A DNA stretch of 64,000 nt, taken from Streptomyces rhizosphaerihabitans (GTDB lineage Bacteria > Actinomycetota > Actinomycetes > Streptomycetales > Streptomycetaceae). Under the pieces are notes generated by a model. That model was given only the letters and a program-made list of their open reading frames with translations. It did no database searches and was not told the DNA's origin. Shown one piece after another: positions 44,299-52,864 of this stretch (position 1 is the first letter of the stretch; every line of letters starts with the position of its first letter). The stretch lies in the NCBI RefSeq assembly GCF_025399795.1, contig NZ_JAODTZ010000011.1:124001-188000 (forward strand), in the 5' to 3' direction. Position numbers and translations under genes: made by a program.

Positions 44299-46980
44299 TC
44301 AGTCCGACGTCCGTTCCAGCGCCGCCTCCAGCTCCGCCACGCGGCGCGTGGCGTCGATCGAGCGAGCCAGTTCCAGCGCCTCGCCGTACGCCTCACGGGC
44401 GGCGGCGGGGCGCCGGGCGTGGAGGTGGATGTCTCCGAGGATGGTGAGCATCGTCGCCAGCCCCGCCCGGTCGCCCCGGTCGCGATGGAACGCGATCGCG
44501 GGCGACAGAACCTCCTCGGCTTCGGCGTACCGGCCCATCTGGTCGTACGCCAGAGCCAGATGCCACTGGACCCAGACGATCTCGGCGGCATCCCCACGGC
44601 GTCGGCTCTCCGCCAGGGCCTCCGTCAGCACGCGTGCCGCGTCCTCGGGACGGTCCATCTGCCGGTACGCGTCCCCCATGTGCGCGGCGAGCCAGATCTC
44701 GGCGCCCTTGTCCTCGCGTTGCCGGTAGATGGCCCGGGCCTCGACGTAGCGGCGCAGAGCGTCCCGGGGACGGTCCAGATCGCACTGGAGATCGCCGAAG
44801 TGCGTCAGGATCCAGGCCGCCTTGTCCTCGTCGCCCGCGCCGCGCGCGATCTCCAGTGCCCGCTCGTACAGTGCGGTGGTCTCCTGCCGGCGTCCCAGCA
44901 GGCGTCTTGCCTCGGCGAGGTGGATGAGCGAGCCCAGCTCGGCCGGCTCGTCGCCCACTCGGCGTGCCGCCTCCACCGCCATGGCCTTGACCGCCTCCAT
45001 CTCCTCCCAGTGGCTCCGGTGGAAGAGCAGCCCGTAGAGCGAGCCCGCCAGCCTCAGGAGCGGCTCCCACTCCTGGCTCTCGTACGCCTGGCGCACGGCC
45101 GCCTGCACGTTGAGGTGTTCCTCGGTGAACCACCCGATCGCCTCCTCGGGCGGCAGCTCGTGGGCTCCCGGCCGGCTCATCCAGCCGTCCATCCGGTCCG
45201 CGTACCACTCCAGGGAGCGCCGGACGGCCTCCCGCCGTTCGGCCTCCGATTCGGTGCGCTCGGCGTGCTCCCTCGCGTACAGGCGCAGCAGGTCGTGCAG
45301 CCGGTAGCGGCCGCCCGTGACGTCCATGACCTCGACCAGCTGCCGGTCGGCGAGTTCGCCGAGCAGTCGTTCGGACTCGTCCGGCCCGAGGTCCGCGCAC
45401 CTTGCTGACAGCTCGGGCACGAAGTCGGCTCCGGGGAGCAGGCCGAGGTGCCGGAACAGGCGACGGGTGTCCTCCCGCAGGGCCCGGTAGCTGAGCTCGA
45501 ACGTGCTTCGTACCCCGATGTCCTCGCCGTCCAGACGACCCTCCAGCTGCGAGATGCGCTGCCGCTCGTCGGCCAGCAACATGGCATGGACGCTCAACGG
45601 CCTCCTCAGGGCAAGAACATTCCCTCCCGTGATGCGGATGGCAAGGGGCAGGCCTCCCAGAAGGGTGATGATGCCGTTCGCCGCACTCGGCTCACGGGCG
45701 ATCCGTTCGGCACCGATGATCCGCTCGAAGAGCCGCAGCGCCTCCGCGGTGGGCAGCGGCTCGACGGGCAGCCGCTCCGCTCCCGTGACCGAGGGCAGTT
45801 CGGAGCGGCTGGTGAGGAGCGCGGCGCTGCCCGGCGAGACGGGGAGCAGCGGAACGATCCGGGCCACGTCGGCCACGTTGTCCAGCACGAGGAGGCTGGG
45901 GCCGTCTTCGAGTCGCTTCTGCAGTTCGGCACGGCGTGCGGGCGCGTCGGGCGGCAGCCTGTCGCCTGTGAGTCCGAACGCCTGCAGTGCCTGGATCATG
46001 GCAGCGTCGGTGGACACGTCGAAGTGGCCGCCTCCGAGGTCCACCTGGATGCGTGCGTGCCAGAAGGTGGGTCCCAGATGGTGGGCGATCTGTGTGGCCA
46101 GCTGTGTCTTTCCGACACCGGCCATGCCGTGCAGGACCAGCACCGGGGCACTGTCCGCCAGGCGGTCGGTGAGCAGGACGGTCGCCTTCGCGAGCGCCCT
46201 TTCCCGGTCGGTGAAGTCCGCCACCGCACGGCCCAGACGCGTGTACCGGGTCGCCCGGCGTCCGGTGCCCGTACGGGCGTGCGGCAGGACGACCCAGTTG
46301 CCCAGTCCGAGGTCCCGCCACCACGGCGCGCCCTCTCCCAGCGCCGTCAGTCCCGTCACCGGAGCCACGGTCAGGGTCGAGGCCCCCTCGGGCAGATGGT
46401 GCTCGGTGATGACTCCGACGGCCAGCGCCCCGAGCTCCGGGTGGTCGCTGAACACCACCGCTCCGGACATGCCGCGCCACTGAGAGGTGTGGCCCGCCTG
46501 CGGTCCCAGCTGTTCCGGCGTGGATGTCGTCCGCAGTTCCAGCAGTCTGCGTCGCACGTTGGAACCCGGTGGGATGACGCCCTGGATCTGCACACTGTCG
46601 CGCAGGGGGACGCCGGCGCCGTCCGTCGGATGTTCGTTCCACCCCGGATAGCCGATCGCCCAGCAGTTCTCGACCAGCTTGGTCTGACGGCGGTCGACAC
46701 GGGCGAAGCGCACGGCCGGCATGTCGCCCAGGGAAGGATCGGCGGACACCCGCAGCAGGGCGATGTCCCCGTCCCTCTCCGCGGCGAGTACGTCCGCCGG
46801 CAGTTGGGATCCGTCCCCTCGCCGGACGCTGATCAGGTCGTCGGCGAGGCCGTCCGTGAGGACGTTGTGCGCGGCGGTGAGCACCAGCCTGCCGCCCACC
46901 AGGTATCCGGAACCGACACTCCAGGTGCCGGAAGCACGTCTGCGCAGCACCTCCACCGCGCGATCGACCGGGCTGATCAC
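44299..46980 (-). CDS. Trypsin-like protease / NB-ARC STAND ATPase / TPR protein
   Basis: 893 residues from the GTG at 46980 (a TTG sits just before). N-terminal trypsin-like serine protease (about 8-225) with all three catalytic positions: His38 in VLTAAHNVL, Asp72 in DGDIALLRV, Ser172 in GMSGAVVF. A STAND/NB-ARC switch follows: P-loop GMAGVGKTQ (Lys291), Walker B LLVLDNV (Asp367), LTSRSE, GLPLAIRI and the RLHDLLRLYARE winged-helix segment near 561. The C-terminus (about 640-893) has tetratricopeptide repeats, the likely sensor. No signal peptide, so it acts in the cytoplasm. Architecture fits the NTP-dependent conflict systems described for multicellular bacteria, in which ligand sensing unleashes the protease. 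The small trypco2-like gene lies 23 bp upstream. Trigger and substrate unknown. Confidence 0.88.
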   Translation of the reverse strand: MISPVDRAVEVLRRRASGTWSVGSGYLVGGRLVLTAAHNVLTDGLADDLISVRRGDGSQLPADVLAAERDGDIALLRVSADPSLGDMPAVRFARVDRRQTKLVENCWAIGYPGWNEHPTDGAGVPLRDSVQIQGVIPPGSNVRRRLLELRTTSTPEQLGPQAGHTSQWRGMSGAVVFSDHPELGALAVGVITEHHLPEGASTLTVAPVTGLTALGEGAPWWRDLGLGNWVVLPHARTGTGRRATRYTRLGRAVADFTDRERALAKATVLLTDRLADSAPVLVLHGMAGVGKTQLATQIAHHLGPTFWHARIQVDLGGGHFDVSTDAAMIQALQAFGLTGDRLPPDAPARRAELQKRLEDGPSLLVLDNVADVARIVPLLPVSPGSAALLTSRSELPSVTGAERLPVEPLPTAEALRLFERIIGAERIAREPSAANGIITLLGGLPLAIRITGGNVLALRRPLSVHAMLLADERQRISQLEGRLDGEDIGVRSTFELSYRALREDTRRLFRHLGLLPGADFVPELSARCADLGPDESERLLGELADRQLVEVMDVTGGRYRLHDLLRLYAREHAERTESEAERREAVRRSLEWYADRMDGWMSRPGAHELPPEEAIGWFTEEHLNVQAAVRQAYESQEWEPLLRLAGSLYGLLFHRSHWEEMEAVKAMAVEAARRVGDEPAELGSLIHLAEARRLLGRRQETTALYERALEIARGAGDEDKAAWILTHFGDLQCDLDRPRDALRRYVEARAIYRQREDKGAEIWLAAHMGDAYRQMDRPEDAARVLTEALAESRRRGDAAEIVWVQWHLALAYDQMGRYAEAEEVLSPAIAFHRDRGDRAGLATMLTILGDIHLHARRPAAAREAYGEALELARSIDATRRVAELEAALERTSD

Positions 46981-47003
46981 CAATGCCGTCCGGGGCAGCC
47001 GGG

Positions 47004-47312
47004 TCAGGGCCTGGTGAGGGAGTCACGCGTCACGTGGACCGGCCTCCCGGAACGGTCGGTCGGCGCCTCCAGGGTCAGCGTGATCCGCTGGATCTCCTCC
47101 TTGCGGTACCCGCCGTCGCCCCCCAGCTCCAGCACCCAGAATTTGGCGCGCCCCGTGCCGCTCGCCTCCCGGGTGATGCCGACACTGATCTCCAACTGCA
47201 CCTGCCCGACACCGAAACAGAAGTCCGCGTCCGTGCCGGCGGCGACTGCTTCGGTGAGTTCCTCGCGCAACGCGGCGATGGTTTCGGCCAGTCCAAGGTT
47301 TCCCACAGCCAT
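47004..47312 (-). CDS. Trypco2-like (trypsin-co-occurring) small protein
   Basis: 102 residues: MAVGNLGLAETIAALREELTEAVAAG, DFCFGVGQVQLEISVGITREA, AKFWVLELGG, EEIQRITLTLEAP. One helix followed by four beta strands, which matches the 'trypsin-co-occurring domain 2' family as I remember it. The gene directly precedes the protease-NB-ARC gene on the same strand. Expected role is regulator, adaptor or inhibitor of the partner protease; not proven for any member that I know. GGGGGA sits immediately before the ATG. The 158 bp upstream should hold the promoter of the two-gene module. Confidence 0.72.
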   Translation of the reverse strand: MAVGNLGLAETIAALREELTEAVAAGTDADFCFGVGQVQLEISVGITREASGTGRAKFWVLELGGDGGYRKEEIQRITLTLEAPTDRSGRPVHVTRDSLTRP

Positions 47313-47470
47313 TCCCCCGATTCCCCCGTGTCCGTCCGAGGCGCGCTCCGACGTGCGGGACGATTATTCCCAGCCGCACGGACGGCCACGCGGGAATCCG
47401 AGGAACGCCGCGGCGGGCGAACCGTCATGGCATTCTGGGCGGTTCGGACGGCCCGGACGCGTTCGCTGGT

Positions 47471-50400
47471 TCAGCCGGTGGCGAGGGTGAAGACGTGCAG
47501 GTCCGCGTCGTCCGGGAGGGTGACGCTCTTGATGGTCCTGCCGGCCGGCGCGGTGAAGGGTTCGGTGGCGAAGACGTACGTGGCCACCGGGTCCTTGTCG
47601 GCACCGGCGACGTTGCGGTAGGCGGCCCTGGCGATGGTCTCGTTGCCGTACTGGACGGTGCCGCCCCCGCCGCCGACGGTCCAGTCGGTGAAGGACAGGT
47701 CGACGGTGTCGGTGCCGCCGTCGGTGTAGGTGACGGTCGCCCTGGTCTCCTGGTTGCCGTTCACGGCACTGCCGATGAAGGACAACCGGCTTGCCGGGTC
47801 CGTCAGTTCGATGTTCTGTGAGGTCGCCGAGGCGTTGTCGGGGCGGCCGGACGGCGATTTCGGCCAGGTGTAGGAGAGACCGTCCACCGTGCCCCGGCTG
47901 CCGGGGGTGAGGCCCGCGTCCGCGAGGGCCTGCCGGGAGTAGCTCCAGCCACCGCCGTCGTAGTCCGCCTCGGCGTGGTCTCCGATGTCGTCGGAGACAC
48001 CGGTGTTGTTGTAGGCCGCGAGAAGGGATCCCGGTGCCGCGACCGTCAGGGCCACCGGCTGGGTGTACGAGGTGTCGGCTGAGGTCACCGTCACCTTGAC
48101 GTCGTAGAACCCCTGCTCGGCGTCGTCGGAGGCGGTGAGGGCGATCCGCTGGGCGCCGTCGGTCACCGTGCCCTCGGCGGGCGTCGCCGTCACGCCTGCG
48201 GGCACGTCCACGTGGAAGCGGACCTCGGGACCGGCGCCGCCGCCGAGGGCGAGGGCGCGGATGTCGAGCGCGGTGCTGCCACCGGGCGCGAGCGTCGCCG
48301 CGGTCGGTCCCACACCGATCTGGTACGGCTGCTCACCCTTGCGGAAGGAGGGCGGCGCGGCCGTCTCGGCGCTGCCCCAGCTCCTGTCGGCCGTGGCGGA
48401 CAGCGTGTAGTCGAGTGTGCCGCCGTCGCGGACGAAGGAGGCCGGGAGCCAAGGCCGTTCACTCGTACGGCCGTCCACGCGCAGCGAGTGCACGTACGGG
48501 GCGTCGACGGCCGCGCCCCGGGCCCGGATCTCGATGTCGGCGCCGCCCGGACGCTCGATCTCGATCCTCGGGAACAGCGGTGAGGACAGGGTGAGTTCGG
48601 CGCGTGAGGGCACCTGGGGGTACATGCCGAGCGCGGAGAATACGTACCAGGACGACATCTCGCCGAGGTCGTCGTTGCCGGGGATGCCGCCCGGTTGCGT
48701 CGACCACAGCCGCGTCATCGCCGCGCGGACGGTCTCCTGGGCCTTGTAGGGCGCGCCCGCGTAGTCGTACAGGTAGGGCACGTTGACCGACGGCTCGTTG
48801 TCCAGTTCGGACTTGTCGCCGCCGCTGCCGGTGAACGCCCAGCCGCCGTCCGCGTCGTGGAAGAACGTGTCGAGGCGGTCGAGGGCCTTCGCGCGCCCGC
48901 CCATGGCGGCGAAGAGGCCCGCCGGGTCGTGCTGCACCATCCAGGTGTACTGGGCCGCCGTGCCCTCCACGAAACCGTTGCCGGTCGCCGGGGTGAAGCC
49001 GGTCACCCAGCTTCCGTCGGCCTTGCGGTTGGCGATGTAGCCGCCGCCGGGATCGGCCGCGATGTTGAAGTTGTTCTGCCACCACTGGGAGCGCGCGGAG
49101 AAGTCGGCGGCGGTCTTCCGCTCCCCCGCCGCCGAGGCCAGTTGGGAGATCGCGAAGTCCGCGCCGGACATCTCCAGGGTCTCGGCGGCGCCGCCCCAGG
49201 CGTTGGACACGGACGGCATGTAGTGATGTTCGAGGTACTTGTCGAGCGAGGGCCGCTGACCGGCCGAGAGCACCGGCTTGCCCGCCGGGGAGAGGTCCGC
49301 CTCGGTCGGGACGGTCGCCGCCTTCACCAGGGAGGCCAGCGCTCCGCGCAGGTCGAAGTCGGTGCCGCCGAAGGCGCGGATGCCCGCGAGGGCGGGCGCC
49401 GAGGGATCGCCGTTCATGACGTGCGTACCGCTCGCGCCGTGCAGCCAGCGGTCCCAGACTCCCCCGTTCTGCCGGGCGAGTTCGAGCAGCGACTGCGCGA
49501 TGTCGGAGCCGGTGTCCGGGTTCAGCAGGGTCAGCAGCTGGACCTGGGAGCGGTAGACGTCCCAGCCGGAGAAGGTGCCGTACTGCGCTTCGTGGCCCCG
49601 GCTCACGGTGTGCACCTTGTCGTCGGGGCCCCGGTATCTGCGGTCGGCGTCGCTGATGACGTTCGGGTGCAGAAGGGCGTGGTAGAGCGCGGTGTAGAAG
49701 GTGGTGCGGTCGGTGTCGGTGCCGCCGCCCACGCCGATCGCGCCGAGCCGCTCGCGCCAGGCGCGGTGGGCGGAGCGCTGGACGGAGGCGAAGGAGCGGG
49801 ACGGCGGGTTCTCGTCCGCGAGGTTGGCGGCGGCGCCTTCCTGACTGACGTACGAGATACCGACCTTGACGTTCACCGGATCGGTGCCGGGCGCGAACTC
49901 CACATAGCCGCCGGCCCCCTTGCCCGCGACGGGACGGCCGCCCTGCGCGAAGCCTCCGGTGCCGCCGCTCGCCTCGGTGGCCCCCGGGCTCAGCCGGTCG
50001 TCCTGCCAGGCGCCGGCGGCTTTGAAGTCGCGGTCGAAACGTGCGGTGAAGTACAGGGTGTAGTAGGAGTGCTGGCCCTCGGGGTCGAGGTAGCCGCAGA
50101 AGTTCCCGGAGGTGACCGAGCCGGAGACGGTCCGGGTCGCCGGGTCGATCCGTACGGTCGAATCAGTGGACCCGACCTCGGAGTTGGCCGTGCGGATCAG
50201 CATCGAGGCGGGCTTGTCGGCGGGGAAGGTGAAGCGGCCCGAGCCGGTACGCGCGGTCGCCGTGAGGTCGGCGGTCACCCCGGAGGCGAGTCCCACCTTG
50301 TAGTGGCCGGGCTCGGCCCGCTCGTCGGCGTGCGCGAAACCGGACGCGTAGACGGCGTCCTTGGTGTCGCTCGCCGGGGAGGAGGTGACCTCACCGGTGT

Positions 50401-50746
50401 ACGGGAAGAACGGGATGTCGCCGCTGCCGCCCGCGCATCCCGTTCCGGACATGTGGGTGAGGCTGAAGCCCCGGATGCGCGTGGCGTCGTACTGGTAGCC
50501 GCCGGGCGCGGCCGTGCGGGTGGCGTCCCCGCGGGTGTTCTCTGGGCTCCAGGAGAGCATGCCGAAGGGCGTGACGGCCCCCGGGAACACATTGCCGCCG
50601 TTCTTGGTGCCGATGAGCGGGTCGACGTACGCGGTGGGGTCCTTGACGAGTCGCGGTGGACCCGACGGGGGTGCGGCGAGCGCCGGAGTGGCGCCGGCGA
50701 CCGTCAGTGCGACGGCCAGCAGGATGGATGACGGACGGAAACGCAT
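47471..50746 (-). CDS. Secreted GH92 alpha-mannosidase (GH92-2)
   Basis: 1091 residues from the ATG at 50746 behind GGAGGAGG. Signal peptide MRFRPSSILLAVALTVAGATPALA. GH92 module about 40-790: VDPLIGTKNGGNVFPGAVTPFGMLSWSPEN at the start, GWDVYRSQVQLLTLL, WGGAAETLEMSGADFAI, and the acidic motif GNDDLGEMSSWYVFSALGMYP in its standard form (about 689). The C-terminal ~300 residues are beta-rich NPCBM-associated and carbohydrate-binding-like repeats. It should hydrolyse alpha-mannosidic linkages of glycans or yeast-type mannan outside the cell. It faces GH92-1 across the NB-ARC module and shares its operator, although here the sites lie ~540 bp upstream. Confidence 0.9.
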   Translation of the reverse strand: MRFRPSSILLAVALTVAGATPALAAPPSGPPRLVKDPTAYVDPLIGTKNGGNVFPGAVTPFGMLSWSPENTRGDATRTAAPGGYQYDATRIRGFSLTHMSGTGCAGGSGDIPFFPYTGEVTSSPASDTKDAVYASGFAHADERAEPGHYKVGLASGVTADLTATARTGSGRFTFPADKPASMLIRTANSEVGSTDSTVRIDPATRTVSGSVTSGNFCGYLDPEGQHSYYTLYFTARFDRDFKAAGAWQDDRLSPGATEASGGTGGFAQGGRPVAGKGAGGYVEFAPGTDPVNVKVGISYVSQEGAAANLADENPPSRSFASVQRSAHRAWRERLGAIGVGGGTDTDRTTFYTALYHALLHPNVISDADRRYRGPDDKVHTVSRGHEAQYGTFSGWDVYRSQVQLLTLLNPDTGSDIAQSLLELARQNGGVWDRWLHGASGTHVMNGDPSAPALAGIRAFGGTDFDLRGALASLVKAATVPTEADLSPAGKPVLSAGQRPSLDKYLEHHYMPSVSNAWGGAAETLEMSGADFAISQLASAAGERKTAADFSARSQWWQNNFNIAADPGGGYIANRKADGSWVTGFTPATGNGFVEGTAAQYTWMVQHDPAGLFAAMGGRAKALDRLDTFFHDADGGWAFTGSGGDKSELDNEPSVNVPYLYDYAGAPYKAQETVRAAMTRLWSTQPGGIPGNDDLGEMSSWYVFSALGMYPQVPSRAELTLSSPLFPRIEIERPGGADIEIRARGAAVDAPYVHSLRVDGRTSERPWLPASFVRDGGTLDYTLSATADRSWGSAETAAPPSFRKGEQPYQIGVGPTAATLAPGGSTALDIRALALGGGAGPEVRFHVDVPAGVTATPAEGTVTDGAQRIALTASDDAEQGFYDVKVTVTSADTSYTQPVALTVAAPGSLLAAYNNTGVSDDIGDHAEADYDGGGWSYSRQALADAGLTPGSRGTVDGLSYTWPKSPSGRPDNASATSQNIELTDPASRLSFIGSAVNGNQETRATVTYTDGGTDTVDLSFTDWTVGGGGGTVQYGNETIARAAYRNVAGADKDPVATYVFATEPFTAPAGRTIKSVTLPDDADLHVFTLATG

Positions 50747-50853
50747 GACGCGGCCCCTCCTCCTTCGGACGGGTCGCGCACCACGGGTCGCACAAGCCGC
50801 AGGGACAGTAACGTGCGCCACGGGTACCACGGAAGACCGCCTCCGCCGCCGGG

Positions 50854-50997
50854 GACGCGCCCGGCACGCACTCCAATGGCGCCGCGGGCGGCACGCCGGG
50901 CACGCACCCCGCCCGCGCCAACTGCGACGCGCCCGGCACGGACTCCAACAGCACAGTGGGCGGCACGCCCGGAACACACCCCGCCCGCGCCCCCTGC
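50854..50997. repeat. 72-bp imperfect tandem repeat
   Basis: Two adjacent units, 50854-50925 and 50926-50997, both start GACGCGCCCGGCACG and contain ACGCC(G/C)GG..CAC.CCCCGCCCGCGCC; about five in six positions agree. The opening GACGCGCCCGGCAC recurs at 51019 and 51123 without the rest. Confidence 0.75.
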
Positions 50998-51285
50998 GGC
51001 GCAGCCTCCACCTCCTGCGACGCGCCCGGCACGCTCCTGCGTCACAGCGACGCAGGCGCCCGGGCACGCCCCCTGGGTCACAGCCGACGCGTCCAGTCGC
51101 ACCCACCACCCGCACCACCAGGGACGCGCCCGGCACCCACCCCGATGGCGCACGCCGATGACAGGCCCGACCACGCGGCCCGGAGCGCGGCCCGGCACGC
51201 GGCCCCCGCACCCGACGACGCAGCCCGCACAGGGGGCGAGCGTCAAAACGAGGCGGTCCGCCCAGAGGCGGGCGTCAAGTTGCTT

Positions 51286-51342
51286 GACATCGTTGTCCGT
51301 TGAGGCGATAGAGTCTTGCGCAGACCGCTAGACAACGTTGTC
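51286..51342. promoter_or_regulatory. Paired GACAACGTTGTC-type operators upstream of GH92-2
   Basis: GACATCGTTGTC at 51286-51297 (one mismatch) and the perfect GACAACGTTGTC at 51331-51342, 45 bp apart. Same palindrome as before GH92-1, where two sites are also spaced about 50 bp. Spacing of four to five helical turns would allow DNA looping. Confidence 0.65.
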
Positions 51343-51460
51343 GCGCACCGTGGTCGCCACAAGCCGCACCATCCCGGGCAGGACCTCCCCCGACCCGTCC
51401 GGGCTCGCGGACCGGGCGGGTCCGAACCCACCCACCCGGTCCGCCCCGAGCGTTGCCCGT

Positions 51461-52576
51461 TCAACCGACCCGGCAGGGCAGGGTCGTCGACGGATCGTCG
51501 CCCGAGCCCTGGACGACGTACCCGAACGTCGTACTGCCGCCCGGACTCAGCGATCCGTTCCAGTCGGCGTTGTGCACCATCACGCCCTGACCGCTGTAGG
51601 TCGCGTTGCCGTTCCACAGACTGGCGACCGACTGACCGCCCGGCAGCGTCCAGTCGACCATCCAGCCGAGCATCGGCACGGTGCCGGAGTTGGTGACGGT
51701 CACCTCGGACTGGTAGCCGCCGGGCCAGCTGTTGGTCGTCCGGCGGGTCGCCGAGCAGGTGCCGGGCGGCGGTTCGGTCGGGTTGCCTGGATCGTGGATG
51801 CCCGTGACCTCACCGTTCCCGCCGTCGAAGACGACGTCGGAGCAGGAGTAGAAGGTCTCCGTGCTGTCCGAGCGCTGCCAGACCATGTAGATGATGTGGC
51901 GGCCGGACTTGCCCGCCGGCAGTTTGCCGCTCCAGGAGTAGTTGGCCTCGACCGTGCCCGGGGTGCCGTTGAGCGGCGGGTGGTCGACGGTGAGGAACGG
52001 CTGATCCTCCATGGCGTCCCAGGTGAGCGCCCCGGTCGGGTCGAAGCCGTCCTTGGTGATGTAGACGTAGAACCAACCGGGGTGCGCCGCCCAGGCGTTG
52101 TACGCGAAGTCGACGGTCGCGCCCGAGGTCAGGTGGGTCAACGGCCAGTCGGAGCGCGGCAGATCGAAGCCGGAGAAGTTGGGGTTGCCGCCGCTGCACA
52201 GCTGACCGTCCGGGACGAAGCCGCGAGTACGCCCGGCGCCGTCCGAACGCAGCACCGAGAACCAGTTGTAGAACGGCGTGGTCCCGCTGACCTGTTGCGC
52301 CGCCTTGCAGGCCGGGTTGACCGGCTTGATCTCGCCGGTGTCGGTGAGCCCGTCCTGCCAGCACAGGAACGTGCGGCTGCCGGGCTTCATGGGGGTGCCG
52401 TGCGCCTCCGCCCGGCCGCCGGTCACGACGATCAGGGCGAGGGCCGGGAGCACGGCCAGCAGGGCGAGAAGGACGAGGAAGGGGGACGGGTGGCGGCCGG
52501 GGAGCCGCGATCGGGAGAGCGCCCGTCGAAGTCCTGTCGAATGCGGGCTCACTAAATGGGGTCTTGTTAAGTGCAT
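51461..52576 (-). CDS. AA10 lytic polysaccharide monooxygenase with C-terminal CBM2
   Basis: 371 residues from the ATG at 52576 (AAGGAG nine bases upstream). Leu3 and Leu8 are TTA codons (52568-52570, 52553-52555). Long signal region ends GGRAEA, so the mature enzyme starts with His59 (HGTPMKPGSRTFLCW), the first histidine of the copper brace; the second is in YNAWAAHPGWFYVYITKDGF. AA10 domain about 59-250, a PTEPPPG linker, then CBM2 (CSATRRTTNSWPGGYQSEVTVTNSG to the final Cys). It oxidatively cleaves cellulose or chitin. A perfect CebR-type box lies upstream, pointing to cellulose/cello-oligosaccharide control. Confidence 0.93.
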   Translation of the reverse strand: MHLTRPHLVSPHSTGLRRALSRSRLPGRHPSPFLVLLALLAVLPALALIVVTGGRAEAHGTPMKPGSRTFLCWQDGLTDTGEIKPVNPACKAAQQVSGTTPFYNWFSVLRSDGAGRTRGFVPDGQLCSGGNPNFSGFDLPRSDWPLTHLTSGATVDFAYNAWAAHPGWFYVYITKDGFDPTGALTWDAMEDQPFLTVDHPPLNGTPGTVEANYSWSGKLPAGKSGRHIIYMVWQRSDSTETFYSCSDVVFDGGNGEVTGIHDPGNPTEPPPGTCSATRRTTNSWPGGYQSEVTVTNSGTVPMLGWMVDWTLPGGQSVASLWNGNATYSGQGVMVHNADWNGSLSPGGSTTFGYVVQGSGDDPSTTLPCRVG

Positions 52577-52618
52577 GACAATTCACTCCTTCGCGGGACC
52601 GGCTGGGCCTGGGCGAGG

Positions 52619-52669
52619 TGGGAGCGGTTCCGGGGACGGGTTCCGGGCCGCCCCATGGGAGCGCTCCCA
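52619..52669. promoter_or_regulatory. CebR-type operator(s) upstream of the LPMO gene
   Basis: TGGGAGCGCTCCCA at 52656-52669 equals the known CebR recognition palindrome exactly. A weaker copy, TGGGAGCGGTTCCG (52619-52632, 11 of 14), lies 37 bp nearer the gene. They are 43-93 bp upstream of the LPMO start. CebR is the LacI-type cellobiose-responsive repressor; its gene is not in this window. Confidence 0.75.
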
Positions 52670-52864
52670 CCTCACTTCGGAAAGTAGCGCGCGCCGGAAC
52701 CCCTGTAAACGCCTCGCGCACGGCGCGCGCACATGGGCCTCGCCCCTCACACGAGAGGGTGCGGTCCCCGACCCGAGGCCGCGTTCCCGGAACCTCACGG
52801 ACGCCAGCGCCCTCTACCTGTGAAAACGGCGCGTATCAAAGGAAGTTCGGGAGGAGGCGGACCG

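Larger units (their letters stand above)
50747..51460. promoter_or_regulatory. 714-bp gap between LPMO and GH92-2 with operators and repeats
   Basis: Open frames here are Arg/Pro/Ala-rich repeats and do not look coding. The part next to GH92-2 carries a 72-bp tandem repeat (50854-50997). The part next to the LPMO gene holds two operator sites (51286-51297 and 51331-51342). If the promoter is at the operators, GH92-2 mRNA has an unusually long (~540-nt) leader. Confidence 0.55.

Noticed and set aside
44299..47312. NB-ARC module considered as part of a prophage or integrative element
   Set aside because: No integrase, transposase, tRNA, attachment-site repeats or phage structural genes were seen on either side.
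50391..51331. Several 170-210-codon frames (both strands) in the GH92-2 upstream region
   Set aside because: Their products are Arg/Pro/Ala/Gly repeats arising from the 72-bp tandem repeat and high GC; none has a ribosome site plus protein-like composition.
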